Source: a virus. From it: a stretch of 21,808 nucleotides of DNA. This document shows, piece by piece, positions 1 to 7,924 of this stretch (its first letter is position 1; every line of letters starts with the position of its first letter). The position numbers and the translations under genes are program-made. The DNA lies in IMG/VR virus record IMGVR_UViG_3300030430_003122, positions 64,315 to 86,122 of that record. One strand, 5' to 3'. The notes beneath the pieces were generated by a model. The model made no database searches, was not told where the DNA came from, and worked only from the letters and a program-made list of their open reading frames with translations.

Positions 1-2
1 GT

Positions 3-1112
3 AATTTATCTTATCTTTCTATTCGCTATGCGGGTAGAGTTGTCGGACTTTCTAACGAACTCAATGGTCTGTCTCTTGGTGCTATTGGTCGGAATACGAA
101 AATCCACCACATTGAAGTAATGAACAATGTCGATGATGGCATTGAAATTTGGGGTGGCACGGTTGACCTCAAGTATGTTTCTATTTGGAACGTCGGCGAT
201 GACTCGTTTGATGTTGATCAAGGTTGGAGAGGTCGGGCACAGTTTGGTTTGATTGTGCAAGGTTACTCCCGTGATGCTTCACAAGGTTCTGGACTCGGAG
301 ATAATATCTTTGAGTTTGATGGTGCAGAAAACTCTGACGCACAACCAAGAACCCGTGCAGCAATCTATAACTTTACTACGATTGCGAACACCGAGTCTGG
401 CGATGGCACAACCACTTGGAGAGACAACGCATCGGTTCAATTCCGAAACAACATCTTCATCGGCAAGGGAGACAAACTGGTTCGTGCTGACGGGGATGAC
501 GGAGATGGTTCTTCGGGATATGGTCATAACGGGACTCTGACGCTCGCTGAACGCTTCGAGACTGACGCAATTGACTCGGACGGTTCACCTTACGTTGACT
601 CAGTAAATGCTGGTGCTTCGTCTGTGATGGACAACCTGTATCAAGCACAAACCGAGGGTAAACTTGCAGAATTGTCGAACAATATCATCTCTGGTTTCGG
701 CGACATTTCCGATGACCCATACTACGATATCGTGCCTGCGTCCATGCGTATGACAAACATTGAAACCGCAGAACTTCCGATTCGCTCATTGGTTCGTGCG
801 CCGAGTGTTATTGTTGGTGGCAAGTCTGTAAATGCCGTTATGTCAATTGACCCGACACCGATTGACTCTGACATCATCACGACACCTGCTCCTGCACCTG
901 CAAATGGTTTCTACTCACCCGTTACCTATCGTGGTGGGTTCGCTCCCGATGAAAACTGGTTGACTGGTTGGAGTGCTGCTGATGAGTTTGGTTTATTGAC
1001 AGGGACAGACGATAGCGAGTGTGGAACTTGTGTGGGTGATGCAAACGCCGATGGTGTGGTTGGTTTTCTTGACCTAACCACCATTCTTGGAAACTGGGGT
1101 TGCGAAGGTTAA
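3..1112 (+). CDS. Secreted beta-helix-type protein with C-terminal dockerin-like repeat (5' end outside window)
   Basis: The frame is open to the left edge, so only the C-terminal part (about 369 residues) is present; the ATG at 120 is internal. The visible sequence has short repeated strands such as GLSLGAIGRNTKIHHIEV, DDGIEIWGGTVDLKYVSIWN and DDSFDVD, a pattern known from right-handed beta-helix proteins secreted by marine bacteria. The last residues contain GDANADGVVGFLDLTTILGN, a single EF-hand-like dockerin type I repeat bounded by cysteines. Such C-terminal repeats are common in Planctomycetes exoproteins. The TonB-like gene overlaps its end by 13 bases. It could be a host-acquired surface protein or a virion fibre/adhesin. 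Fold assignment is inferred from repeat pattern only. Confidence 0.8.
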   Translation, partial: NLSYLSIRYAGRVVGLSNELNGLSLGAIGRNTKIHHIEVMNNVDDGIEIWGGTVDLKYVSIWNVGDDSFDVDQGWRGRAQFGLIVQGYSRDASQGSGLGDNIFEFDGAENSDAQPRTRAAIYNFTTIANTESGDGTTTWRDNASVQFRNNIFIGKGDKLVRADGDDGDGSSGYGHNGTLTLAERFETDAIDSDGSPYVDSVNAGASSVMDNLYQAQTEGKLAELSNNIISGFGDISDDPYYDIVPASMRMTNIETAELPIRSLVRAPSVIVGGKSVNAVMSIDPTPIDSDIITTPAPAPANGFYSPVTYRGGFAPDENWLTGWSAADEFGLLTGTDDSECGTCVGDANADGVVGFLDLTTILGNWGCEG

Positions 1113-1738
1113 TTAGATCACTTCTTGCTTTCATTCTCGCATTAGGATGCACAGCATTCTTCTTTATGCTGTTGCCTTTGCTTCAAGCAATCAACTCTCC
1201 ATTCCAAGGTGATTCTATGGCACGAACGATGGAGGTGGTATCCGTTCCACCTCCTCCTCCTCCACCACCAATGGACGAACCGGACGAACCAGAACCGGAA
1301 TTGGAACCACCACAAATGGACTCTACCCCTGAACCACTCGATATCAGTCAGTTGGAGATCATGCTGAATCCCGGTTTTGGAGATTTCTTAGGTGGTAACT
1401 TCGGTGTTCAGTTGAAAACTGCCTTAACCAACAGCGAGGAGATGAATGAAATCTTCTCTTCATCAGAACTTGATCAGAATGCTCGTCGATTGAGTGTGGT
1501 TCAACCGCGTCTTACCTCTACCCTACGTCGTCAAACCCCTGCAACCGTGGTTGTAATCTTTATTGTTGATGAAAATGGTCGGGTTCAAGACCCTAAAGTC
1601 CAGCGAACGACAAACCCCTCATTTGATCGCTCTGCTCTTACTGCTATTAAGCAATGGAAATTTGAACCCGCAAAAGTCCAAGGTCGTTCCGTTTCAAGTC
1701 GCCTGCGTCAATCTTTCTCTTTTGAGAACAACACATAA
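1100..1738 (+). CDS. TonB-family protein (TM anchor, proline-rich linker, TonB C-terminal domain)
   Basis: The 212-residue product has one N-terminal hydrophobic segment (about residues 4-30). A run of eight prolines and an acidic Pro/Glu stretch follow (about 50-80). The C-terminal domain of about 65 residues has the family pattern: VVVIFIVDENGRVQDPKV, then FDRSALTAIKQWKFEPAKVQG. TonB couples inner-membrane proton motive force to outer-membrane receptors. The proposed start is TTG at 1100, which includes the whole membrane anchor and overlaps the preceding gene; an ATG at 1165 would cut the anchor. No ExbB or ExbD is visible. The RuvC-like gene follows after 19 bases, probably on the same transcript. 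TonB in a phage is unusual; it may alter host uptake or act as a receptor-interacting protein. Family call firm, role inferred. Confidence 0.8.
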   Translation: MRRLIRSLLAFILALGCTAFFFMLLPLLQAINSPFQGDSMARTMEVVSVPPPPPPPPMDEPDEPEPELEPPQMDSTPEPLDISQLEIMLNPGFGDFLGGNFGVQLKTALTNSEEMNEIFSSSELDQNARRLSVVQPRLTSTLRRQTPATVVVIFIVDENGRVQDPKVQRTTNPSFDRSALTAIKQWKFEPAKVQGRSVSSRLRQSFSFENNT

Positions 1739-1757
1739 ATAGTCATAGGAAACTACT

Positions 1758-2336
1758 ATGGCAATCGCAGGTATTGATTATTCTCTTTGTGGACCTTGCA
1801 TCTGTATCTTCGACGGAACAGTCAGGGAGACTTTTGGCATACACCGATGTTCTTTTTACTTTCTTACAAATGTAAAGAAACATGCAAAAGTATATGAAGA
1901 TATAATCTACGGTGAAATGTTTGATGATTACAACCATGAGTGCGAGCGATATGAAACCATCGCCGACTGGGCAGTTGATAAAGTTATGGGTTGCAATCAA
2001 GTTGGTCTTGAGGGTTACGCCTACGGTGCTTCGGGTCGCTCAATATTTCAAATTGCCGAGAACTGTGGTTTGTTAAAATATAAATTGTATCAGGCGGGTA
2101 AACCATTTTCGGTCCTGACCCCAACCACAGTAAAGAAACACGCCACAGGCAAAGGTAATGCGTCTAAGGAGTTGATGGTGAAGTCCTTCGACAAGGATAC
2201 CGGTATGAAATTAAAATATACCATTACACCTGACAGACAAAAAATCGGCAACCCCGTTTCCGACATTGCCGACTCTTATTATATTTGTTCTTTATTGCAC
2301 AGAAATCTTAGGAAGATTTCGGACGAACTCGCCTGA
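1758..2336 (+). CDS. RuvC-like Holliday junction resolvase
   Basis: This 192-residue protein fits the RuvC/RNase H-fold resolvases of phages. The four acidic positions are visible: D7 in IAGIDYSL, a Glu in VGLEGYAYG, and two Asp in PVSDIADSYY near the C terminus. A basic segment (VKKHATGKGNASKE) lies between, as in RuvC, where it contacts DNA. The enzyme would resolve branched DNA during recombination or before packaging. AGGA at 1747-1750 lies 7 bases before the ATG. It is the last + strand gene and ends inside the convergent lipoprotein gene, a 29-base overlap of the two 3' ends. Length is near that of bacterial RuvC (about 170). Confidence 0.85.
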   Translation: MAIAGIDYSLCGPCICIFDGTVRETFGIHRCSFYFLTNVKKHAKVYEDIIYGEMFDDYNHECERYETIADWAVDKVMGCNQVGLEGYAYGASGRSIFQIAENCGLLKYKLYQAGKPFSVLTPTTVKKHATGKGNASKELMVKSFDKDTGMKLKYTITPDRQKIGNPVSDIADSYYICSLLHRNLRKISDELA

Positions 2337-2577
2337 ACTCTTTCCAGACAAAGTATCCTGCAATGCTACACAGACATAACCATAACATTAAATTTGTTGG
2401 ATCGAAGAATGATAATTCTAAATAAGTTTCGTATCCTAGTTTATCCCCTGCTCCCAGTGGGACATCAACCGGAGATGCTGCCTCATCTAGACTCATCCTG
2501 TTACCAAATGGTGATGTTTGTTTTTTAACAGAACTACACCCAGCGATAAATGGTAAAGAAAGTAAAAACTTTTTCAT
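2308..2577 (-). CDS. Small lipoprotein with C-terminal membrane helix; candidate unimolecular spanin
   Basis: The 89-residue product begins with a lipoprotein signal: two Lys, a short hydrophobic stretch and the lipobox I-A-G-C, with lipidated Cys at about residue 14. A second hydrophobic segment lies near the C terminus (NLMLWLCLCSIAGYFVW), followed by Arg/Lys. A lipid anchor at one end and an inner-membrane helix at the other is the architecture of u-spanins such as phage T1 gp11, which fuse the outer and inner membranes in the last step of lysis. The segment between is only about 45 residues, short for spanning the periplasm. It overlaps the holin-like gene upstream by 4 bases, which supports a lysis role. 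Spanin is an inference. Confidence 0.6.
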   Translation of the reverse strand: MKKFLLSLPFIAGCSSVKKQTSPFGNRMSLDEAASPVDVPLGAGDKLGYETYLELSFFDPTNLMLWLCLCSIAGYFVWKEFRRVRPKSS

Positions 2578-3026
2578 CGAGTCCTTCCAACCGCAGAACC
2601 AAAATAGAATCCCACGATGGTGACGAGGATCTGTCTGTTCTCTGTCGTGAACAAGTATCCGTTAACGGGAACAAACTCTGTCTCGCTATATGTCCCGAAT
2701 AGACCAAAGAAGTCTAGCGGGTGTGGTCTGCTCTCAACCAACTCAACCACGGTGGGGACCGAGAAGAATGGTAGGATGAATGGTGCGAGAATGGTTCCGA
2801 ATAGAATGCATAAAACGATGAATCGTCGCACCCACTTACCAGCATCACTGCTGACTCGTTCGATTGCTTGATTATACGATTCGTTAGATGCCTTGTTCGC
2901 CTCTAAGATTCGATTGAATCTTTCTTGTTCGTTCTGTCTTTTCTCGGCAAGTGATTTGAAAATAAATCCAGTGACACTACCACCGACCAAAGATAAAAAT
3001 TCTGTTGTAAGTAAACTTTCAATCAT
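2574..3026 (-). CDS. Holin-like membrane protein (three hydrophobic segments)
   Basis: The 150-residue protein has a moderately hydrophobic N terminus (LVGGSVTGFIF), a charged helical region rich in Glu, Arg and Asn (about residues 28-65), a strong membrane segment (FIVLCILFGTILAPFILPFF) and a C-terminal membrane segment ending VGFYFGSAVGR. A glycine-rich end of the FGYxFGSxxGR kind recurs in holin-like proteins of marine myoviruses. Holins time lysis by opening the inner membrane. It overlaps the lipoprotein gene downstream and the gene upstream by 4 bases each. Family recognition is by topology and the C-terminal motif only; a different phage membrane protein remains possible. Confidence 0.55.
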   Translation of the reverse strand: MIESLLTTEFLSLVGGSVTGFIFKSLAEKRQNEQERFNRILEANKASNESYNQAIERVSSDAGKWVRRFIVLCILFGTILAPFILPFFSVPTVVELVESRPHPLDFFGLFGTYSETEFVPVNGYLFTTENRQILVTIVGFYFGSAVGRTR

Positions 3027-3466
3027 GACTTGTTGTGTCTAAGTCTTCCGTCGTTTTGTCTGCGACGAAGAAAGACAACTTCTCCCGTTTCTTCGTTTTT
3101 AATAACAACCGGTTTAGATGGATTTCTCAAAGAATACTTTTTAATCTCCATCCCCAGTTCGGAGTTTTCATCGATATAATTGTTCCACCTAGCACCACGA
3201 ATTTTTCCCGCTTTAAGTGTTTCAAACTCCTCGGCAGAGACGCTAAATGTTCTTCCGTTGTATGACTCTAATTCTTTTTTTCTTTTTTTCTTGAGTAGTG
3301 GTTTGTCAAGACCGGCAACCTTATCAAAAGATCCATCAGTGTTTACACCCCCCTGTGCGATGGACGCTCCTCCAGCGTTGACAGGTGCATCCTCCACAAA
3401 ACAAAGATCAGTTAACTCAATGTTTCCGTATAAAGTCTTTTTTAGTTCTATAAAATTTTTCATCAT
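3023..3466 (-). CDS. Conserved phage-type protein of unknown function
   Basis: The 147-residue product is basic and has a low-complexity middle part (Gly/Ala/Asn-rich, about 28-50, then PLLKKKRKKE). The C-terminal half reads FSVSAEEFETLKAGKIRGARWNNY, then IKKYSLRNPSKPVVIKNEETGEVVFLRR. From memory a C-terminal block of this form (aromatic at a Gly-Lys turn, then NPxKPxxIxNExTGExxFL) recurs in cyanophage proteins of unknown role. The start offers two adjacent Met codons. It overlaps its neighbours by 4 bases on both sides, so it belongs to the same late operon. No catalytic motif seen. Confidence 0.65.
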   Translation of the reverse strand: MMKNFIELKKTLYGNIELTDLCFVEDAPVNAGGASIAQGGVNTDGSFDKVAGLDKPLLKKKRKKELESYNGRTFSVSAEEFETLKAGKIRGARWNNYIDENSELGMEIKKYSLRNPSKPVVIKNEETGEVVFLRRRQNDGRLRHNKS

Positions 3467-3840
3467 AGTCCTCTGAGTATCTGTATTACCTTAGTGTCCA
3501 TTGGAATCCTAACATATTGTTCATCCTCTGGTAAGTAGTTAAGGTAAACCAAAAATGTTTTTAGCAGTGGTTTAAACTTTTCTTCCATGCGATAGAAAAG
3601 CATTCTTGTCGCTGCTTCCATTTCAAACACATTATACAAGATGATGATATGGTTTAATATTAACCGTTCTTTCAATTCACCCGTCGAGTTATATCTACCG
3701 AATAAACGTTTTATGTATTTTATTCGATTTATGTCCTCCTCAAACTCCTCTTTTCCAGAGCAAGCAGGATTGATATAACTTTGCATCGCGTAAATCATAA
3801 AAGCATCATCATCAAACTCATGACAACTATTTTCTATCAC
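3463..3840 (-). CDS. Phage protein resembling the DUF7207 family
   Basis: The frame is open further upstream to 4089, but that part lies inside the preceding gene. I place the start at the GTG at 3840, one base after the stop of the preceding gene, with GGAAG about 10 bases upstream; this gives 125 residues. The protein is helical: EEFEEDINRIKYIKRLFGRY, ELKERLILNHIIILYNVFE, then ATRMLFYRMEEKF and LKTFLVYLNYLP. This order matches a conserved family of T4-like cyanophages (DUF7207, function unknown), recalled rather than searched. Its stop overlaps the next start by 4 bases. Confidence 0.7.
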   Translation of the reverse strand: MIENSCHEFDDDAFMIYAMQSYINPACSGKEEFEEDINRIKYIKRLFGRYNSTGELKERLILNHIIILYNVFEMEAATRMLFYRMEEKFKPLLKTFLVYLNYLPEDEQYVRIPMDTKVIQILRGL

Positions 3841-3841
3841 A

Positions 3842-4150
3842 TCAATGTTCTTCCCATCTTTTCGCTGCGTTATTTTGAGCGACTTTGTTTGCAATCTCAT
3901 TTTGAAATGCTGTTTGCAGTTTGGTCTCTTGGGGCACTCCCTCCGATGCAGTATTAAAATGCTTTTGCACAATTTTTGTAATGTCATCGTTCGTGGTTGG
4001 TCCCTCAAGGGCAGCGATTTCTTCTGCTGCTGCATCAATGTGAGAATTGAACTGGTCAGGAATAACTGGTTGCCCTGAAATAATTTCACTTACCGCGTCT
4101 ACAACATTTTTTAGACTGTCGGTGCCGTTAAATGGATTTGGATCTGTCAT
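3842..4150 (-). CDS. Hypothetical acidic helical protein (102 aa)
   Basis: The ATG at 4150 shares one base with the stop of the large fusion gene upstream (TAATG), which points to translational coupling. The product is rich in Ala, Asn, Asp and Glu, without Cys, signal peptide or membrane segment. It seems mostly helical (SLKNVVDAVSEIISG, HIDAAAEEIAALEG, LQTAFQNEIANKVAQNNAAK). I do not recognise a family. Its place between the fusion enzyme and the DUF7207-like gene suggests a late or virion-related role, by context only. Confidence 0.65.
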   Translation of the reverse strand: MTDPNPFNGTDSLKNVVDAVSEIISGQPVIPDQFNSHIDAAAEEIAALEGPTTNDDITKIVQKHFNTASEGVPQETKLQTAFQNEIANKVAQNNAAKRWEEH

Positions 4151-6378
4151 TATGAATCTCCTTTAAAGTATGTATCTGCAATCTCATTCAATTCACCCGG
4201 AGTCATTTTCTTATATCGCTTCACGATTTCGTCAGTTCCTTCCTCGGGAGGAGAATCAAAATCAATATCTTCCTCTGTGGCATCACGTTTTGCCATCTTA
4301 GTCGCGGTGGCATACATCACCGACTTATAGTCATCACCATAGCGTTTCTTGAAATCCTTCGCACGCTTTTTCAGTGACTTTACATATTTCTCTTTTTTAT
4401 CTTTTTCACCCTTGGTAAGCGTTCGCTCCTCAAGTTCTTGCATAAAGACTTCGCTGGTATGCACAACTACATTATTTTTCTTCATGAATTCGTTTCCAAG
4501 CAGCACAGGATACACGTTGGAACTTCGATCCGACAAAGAAAATTTTACATTTTCAAAAATCTTTCTACCGATCTTCATGTCCAGTTCAACAACATATCTC
4601 TTTTCAATGTTACCACTACCCACATTTATTTCCACCATATCAACCACAGGACGCTTAAACTTCATACCATCAAACATGAATCGAACCGTCCCTTTCGATT
4701 CCTTTACATTCCGTGCATCAACCACCGAGTAAGTAGAATTCCCTGAGTCAATTCTTGCCTTGATAGTTCTGTTTCCAACTTTAACTTTTTCAACACGACC
4801 AACAGTGAACTCCTCCGCTGGTTTTGAAATTAGCAAAGATCTCTCCACGATCTCTTTTACTAATTCATCTCCGTTGATGACACCCGCCTCTTCGTCCTCT
4901 TTAATATATTTTGTATACTCTTGGGCACCGGATCCGGGAGATGCGTTGACTTCAATCGCATATAGTTTTCCGTCTTTGGCGATGGCATGATCTACTCCGG
5001 CAAGAATCGCACCAGACGCTTTTGCTACCCTCTTTACAAATTTCTTTTCTTGCTCCGAGAGTGAATATGGTTCGCTTTCTGCTCCCAACGCCTTATTGGT
5101 CCGGAAATCTTTTTTCGCTTTCATTCTTTTCATTGAAGCGATGATATTTCCGTCCATCACAATACTTCTTATATCACCATCGATGTCTATCATTTCCTGA
5201 ACTAGAATATCCTCACCAGTCTTACGCAAAGACTGAACCACCGACTTAAACGATTCTTGTGAGTCAACCTTCGCAACACCAATTCCCTCCGCTCCGTGAA
5301 GAGATTTGACGATGACCGGGAACTTTCCGCCAACCTTTTTGTGCGCCCGCTCAATCGATGACTCGTTCGTGATCAACGCGGTTCGTGGTGTATTGATATT
5401 TTCTTTTTCAAACAAAATGTGGGTGGCATATTTGTTGCCAACTAGATCAAAAACTTTCTTTGAGTTAATGACCACAGCGTTACTATTATCGAACCCCTCG
5501 ACCAAAGCACGACCACCAGCGGTCTTCATCGCAGATCCACGAACAAACACAATTGTTTCTTTTACATTGACGGTTATATCTTCGCCTTTTTTATCAATGT
5601 TTTCAATTGTCATATCATCGCCTTCAACTTTACCGATGTATGCTGTATCAGAGCGAATGATAGTTGGTCTGTGACCCAACTCTTCAACTGATGTAATAAT
5701 TTTATTTGTTGTGTCCCCTTGCTCGGTGGAACTTATGATAAGAAACCGTTTGAGTTTTTCTTTCTTTTCGGTCTCCTCACGAAGTCCCATGTTTCTTTTT
5801 AGTGTCTCAAACATTTCGCTGGCGATTCTTTCTGACATCTTACTTGGAACTCCACGAAGAAACGCACTGAAGTCATTGTCGGCAACAGCGGCACGCATCT
5901 TCGATGCACTCATACCACTGACATCAGTTGCATCTGGATCTCGTTGACCCGCACTGACTACTTCAAAATCTTTCACTCCCATTTCATCAATGTAGGGAGC
6001 GATGGTTTTTCTAAACTCATCTACACGGTCTCCTCCAACAACGAGAGTTATTTTAGTGTAGTTTCTTTTGACTAAACTTTCGATTGCCTTGAAGACTGTT
6101 TTTGCGTTTCTATCATCAACGATTTTTACACGGGGAAACGCTCGCTTCATATAAAAGACTTTTTCCTTTGGTGTCAAAGGATTTTTCTTTTTATCATTTG
6201 TTCGACTGGGGAAAACAAAGGCATCCGCCCCCAGTTTCTTCGCGGTGGATTGGACAGCATCCACCAGTTTTTCATGTCCGGTGGTAGGTGGTTGGAACCT
6301 ACCAAAAGTGAGGACAGCAGATTTCTCTTTCTGCCCCCTAAGTAGGGACCGCTCGTATAGTGAACGGTATTCTATCAT
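4150..6378 (-). CDS. Fusion: nucleotidyltransferase + RimK-like ATP-grasp ligase + retropepsin-like domain + phage C-terminal motif
   Basis: The frame extends to a TTG at 6393, but the ATG at 6378 overlaps the stop of the small gene upstream (ATGA) and follows AAGGAAGG; this gives 742 residues. Residues 24-200 form a nucleotidyltransferase of the NMNAT/PPAT type (FGRFQPPTTGH, HxGH-like; SGMSASKMRAAV at about 154-165). Residues 210-515 form an ATP-grasp domain like RimK: KSLHGAEGIGV at 358-368, metal-binding EVNASPG at 476-482. Residues 520-645 resemble the RimB/DUF785 aspartyl-protease fold (ARIDSGNS; YPVLLGNEF), with DSG in place of DTG. A C-terminal tail with FKKRYGDDYKSVMYATATKM is, from memory, shared by many T4-like phage proteins. 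Domain calls follow known families; substrate unknown. N terminus resembles a capsid targeting sequence. Confidence 0.85.
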   Translation of the reverse strand: MIEYRSLYERSLLRGQKEKSAVLTFGRFQPPTTGHEKLVDAVQSTAKKLGADAFVFPSRTNDKKKNPLTPKEKVFYMKRAFPRVKIVDDRNAKTVFKAIESLVKRNYTKITLVVGGDRVDEFRKTIAPYIDEMGVKDFEVVSAGQRDPDATDVSGMSASKMRAAVADNDFSAFLRGVPSKMSERIASEMFETLKRNMGLREETEKKEKLKRFLIISSTEQGDTTNKIITSVEELGHRPTIIRSDTAYIGKVEGDDMTIENIDKKGEDITVNVKETIVFVRGSAMKTAGGRALVEGFDNSNAVVINSKKVFDLVGNKYATHILFEKENINTPRTALITNESSIERAHKKVGGKFPVIVKSLHGAEGIGVAKVDSQESFKSVVQSLRKTGEDILVQEMIDIDGDIRSIVMDGNIIASMKRMKAKKDFRTNKALGAESEPYSLSEQEKKFVKRVAKASGAILAGVDHAIAKDGKLYAIEVNASPGSGAQEYTKYIKEDEEAGVINGDELVKEIVERSLLISKPAEEFTVGRVEKVKVGNRTIKARIDSGNSTYSVVDARNVKESKGTVRFMFDGMKFKRPVVDMVEINVGSGNIEKRYVVELDMKIGRKIFENVKFSLSDRSSNVYPVLLGNEFMKKNNVVVHTSEVFMQELEERTLTKGEKDKKEKYVKSLKKRAKDFKKRYGDDYKSVMYATATKMAKRDATEEDIDFDSPPEEGTDEIVKRYKKMTPGELNEIADTYFKGDS

Positions 6379-6506
6379 CCTTCCTTGTTCCAAGGAAAGA
6401 ACTTACGAACCCAGTACCAAATCTTCTTACCACTAAGTGCGCCGAGACCAAACACGACGATGGTATAGAAGACGGTTCCTAAAACGCTAGATGCTAATAA
6501 TTCCAT
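6375..6506 (-). CDS. Small membrane protein (43 aa)
   Basis: ATG at 6506 follows AAGGAG with a 7-base gap. The product has one membrane helix (about residues 4-25, VLGTVFYTIVVFGLGALSG), then a basic aromatic tail (KKIWYWVRKFFPWNKEG). Its TGA overlaps the start of the fusion gene by 4 bases, which also fixes that gene's start. The helix and basic tail could suit a membrane-targeted phage peptide, but I recognise no family. Confidence 0.65.
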   Translation of the reverse strand: MELLASSVLGTVFYTIVVFGLGALSGKKIWYWVRKFFPWNKEG

Positions 6507-6517
6507 TGATTAACTCC

Positions 6518-6691
6518 TTATTTTTTGGTGGACTTTTTCGCACGCTTCTTTGGTGCGGGTTTTACGACGGGAACTTCTGTAACAGTTTCGATTTTGACTG
6601 GAACTTCTACGATTGGTTTAGAACAAATCTCTTCCCGACGAGTATGCTTTGCAATTTGGTATTTTTTACCACTGAATTTTCTGAGTGCCAT
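6518..6691 (-). CDS. Small highly basic protein with Lys/Pro-rich tail (57 aa)
   Basis: ATG at 6691 follows AGGAG with a 7-base gap. The N terminus is basic (ALRKFSGKKYQIAKHTRREE), the middle alternates Val/Pro/Glu (IVEVPVKIETVTEVPVVK) and the end is PAPKKRAKKSTKK, similar to histone H1-like or nucleoid protein tails. It may bind DNA or RNA. It lies between the KxDG protein and the small membrane protein on the same strand with short gaps. No family recognised. Confidence 0.65.
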   Translation of the reverse strand: MALRKFSGKKYQIAKHTRREEICSKPIVEVPVKIETVTEVPVVKPAPKKRAKKSTKK

Positions 6692-6711
6692 TGTGGATCT
6701 CCTTTAACTAT

Positions 6712-7923
6712 TTATTTATCCCAATTCTTTGCTGCATTAAAGTTTGCTTGGGAAAAATTCAATCTGTCTACAAGTTTAAACGCTCGGTTGGACAATCTAT
6801 CGATTGCGACAAACCCTTCCGGGGCGGTGACCTTGAATCCATCATTAGTCTTGAGGAATAGTCCAATGGACTTGACCTCCTCGATTTTACGAACGAGAAT
6901 CATTTTCACATCACGCAAGGCGGCGTGGATAGTAAACATACGAAGCAACGCCTTAGAGTTACTACGAATGTAAGACATCATTTCTTTCTTTGCTTGTTGT
7001 TTCTTTTCTTTACCTTTTTCGCTCTTGAGTTTATCAATGTCGGTATCGAACTTCTTTTCGGTCCACTCCTTGAATCCAGCATATGTTGCGGACGGCGTGC
7101 CGAAAGATCCTTGACGAACGAGAGTATTATAAAAAGTCTTAATATAAAGTTGCATGTTAGGATCAGCAAGGAACTTGTCTAGAACACCCATTGTCTTCCT
7201 GTCCATCATACTACGAATCTTTAATATCTTTTTCTGCACTGCATCAGTTTGTTTGCTTGTAAATGTAGCAGCACCACTATGATCTTTCAAGGTAGCATCA
7301 TCAAACCACACACTGGGTGTCTTTTTGAGATAAGATATATCAGGACCGAATGATGCCTTCATCGATTGCATATCGCTTCCGGTATATTCGGTGTGAAAGA
7401 TAATCCCCATTTTTGCTTTTACAATTTGTTTTGCCAGATCACTGTTAGTGGGAACTGCGTATGTGATCGTGTTGGGAGTGAATGTAATATAGTTTACTCC
7501 GTCGATAGTGTCAGATGATAGATCATCGCTATACATCATATCACCCTGTAGCACATTCTTGATACCCAGTTTTGATAAGTTTTCTAATGCAACTTCTAAC
7601 TTGGCGGCAAGTCCCCCGGTGTGGTTTCTTTTGATATCTGCTTTGGTATAGTTTATTTTTGGGGTGACATTGAAAACACTCTTTGAACCTACGAAGAACT
7701 TTCCGTTCTCGGGGTTGATGCCCGCGAAAACTGCGGGGGCACCGTCCCACTTGACGGTAATATTATATTTCTTGGATGACTTCCCCGCTAACATTTTTAC
7801 AAGAGAACTTGCAAATTCGATTGCCTCTCTTGCACCCCGAGATCCGTTATTGATCAACTCGTCTTCGAGGTGTTCGAGATGTAGATTTTTTTCCTCAGAC
7901 AGAAATCCTTTAAAATCAAACAT
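6712..7923 (-). CDS. Phage protein with ligase-type KxDG motif (nucleotidyltransferase-like)
   Basis: The frame begins at 7950, but the ATG at 7923 has GGAGG 9 bases upstream and lies one base after the preceding stop; this gives 403 residues. It contains the adenylation motif of DNA/RNA ligases: TVKWDGAPAVFAG with Lys58-x-Asp-Gly, then GKFFVGSKS, NVLQGDMMYSDD (possible motif III) and MGIIFHTEYTG (possible IIIa). Ahead of it is LHLEHLEDELINNG, which I recall from T4-like cyanophage proteins of family DUF6267. The C terminus (250-403) is helical and basic. A polynucleotide ligase or capping-like activity is an inference from motif order; motifs IV and V are not clear to me. N terminus MFDFKGFLSEE resembles a capsid targeting sequence. 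Confidence 0.75.
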   Translation of the reverse strand: MFDFKGFLSEEKNLHLEHLEDELINNGSRGAREAIEFASSLVKMLAGKSSKKYNITVKWDGAPAVFAGINPENGKFFVGSKSVFNVTPKINYTKADIKRNHTGGLAAKLEVALENLSKLGIKNVLQGDMMYSDDLSSDTIDGVNYITFTPNTITYAVPTNSDLAKQIVKAKMGIIFHTEYTGSDMQSMKASFGPDISYLKKTPSVWFDDATLKDHSGAATFTSKQTDAVQKKILKIRSMMDRKTMGVLDKFLADPNMQLYIKTFYNTLVRQGSFGTPSATYAGFKEWTEKKFDTDIDKLKSEKGKEKKQQAKKEMMSYIRSNSKALLRMFTIHAALRDVKMILVRKIEEVKSIGLFLKTNDGFKVTAPEGFVAIDRLSNRAFKLVDRLNFSQANFNAAKNWDK

Positions 7924-7924
7924 A

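Noticed and set aside
3841-4089. N-terminal extension of the DUF7207-like protein
   Set aside because: It lies wholly within the preceding 102-residue gene, has low-complexity shadow sequence, and GTG 3840 fits the family start.
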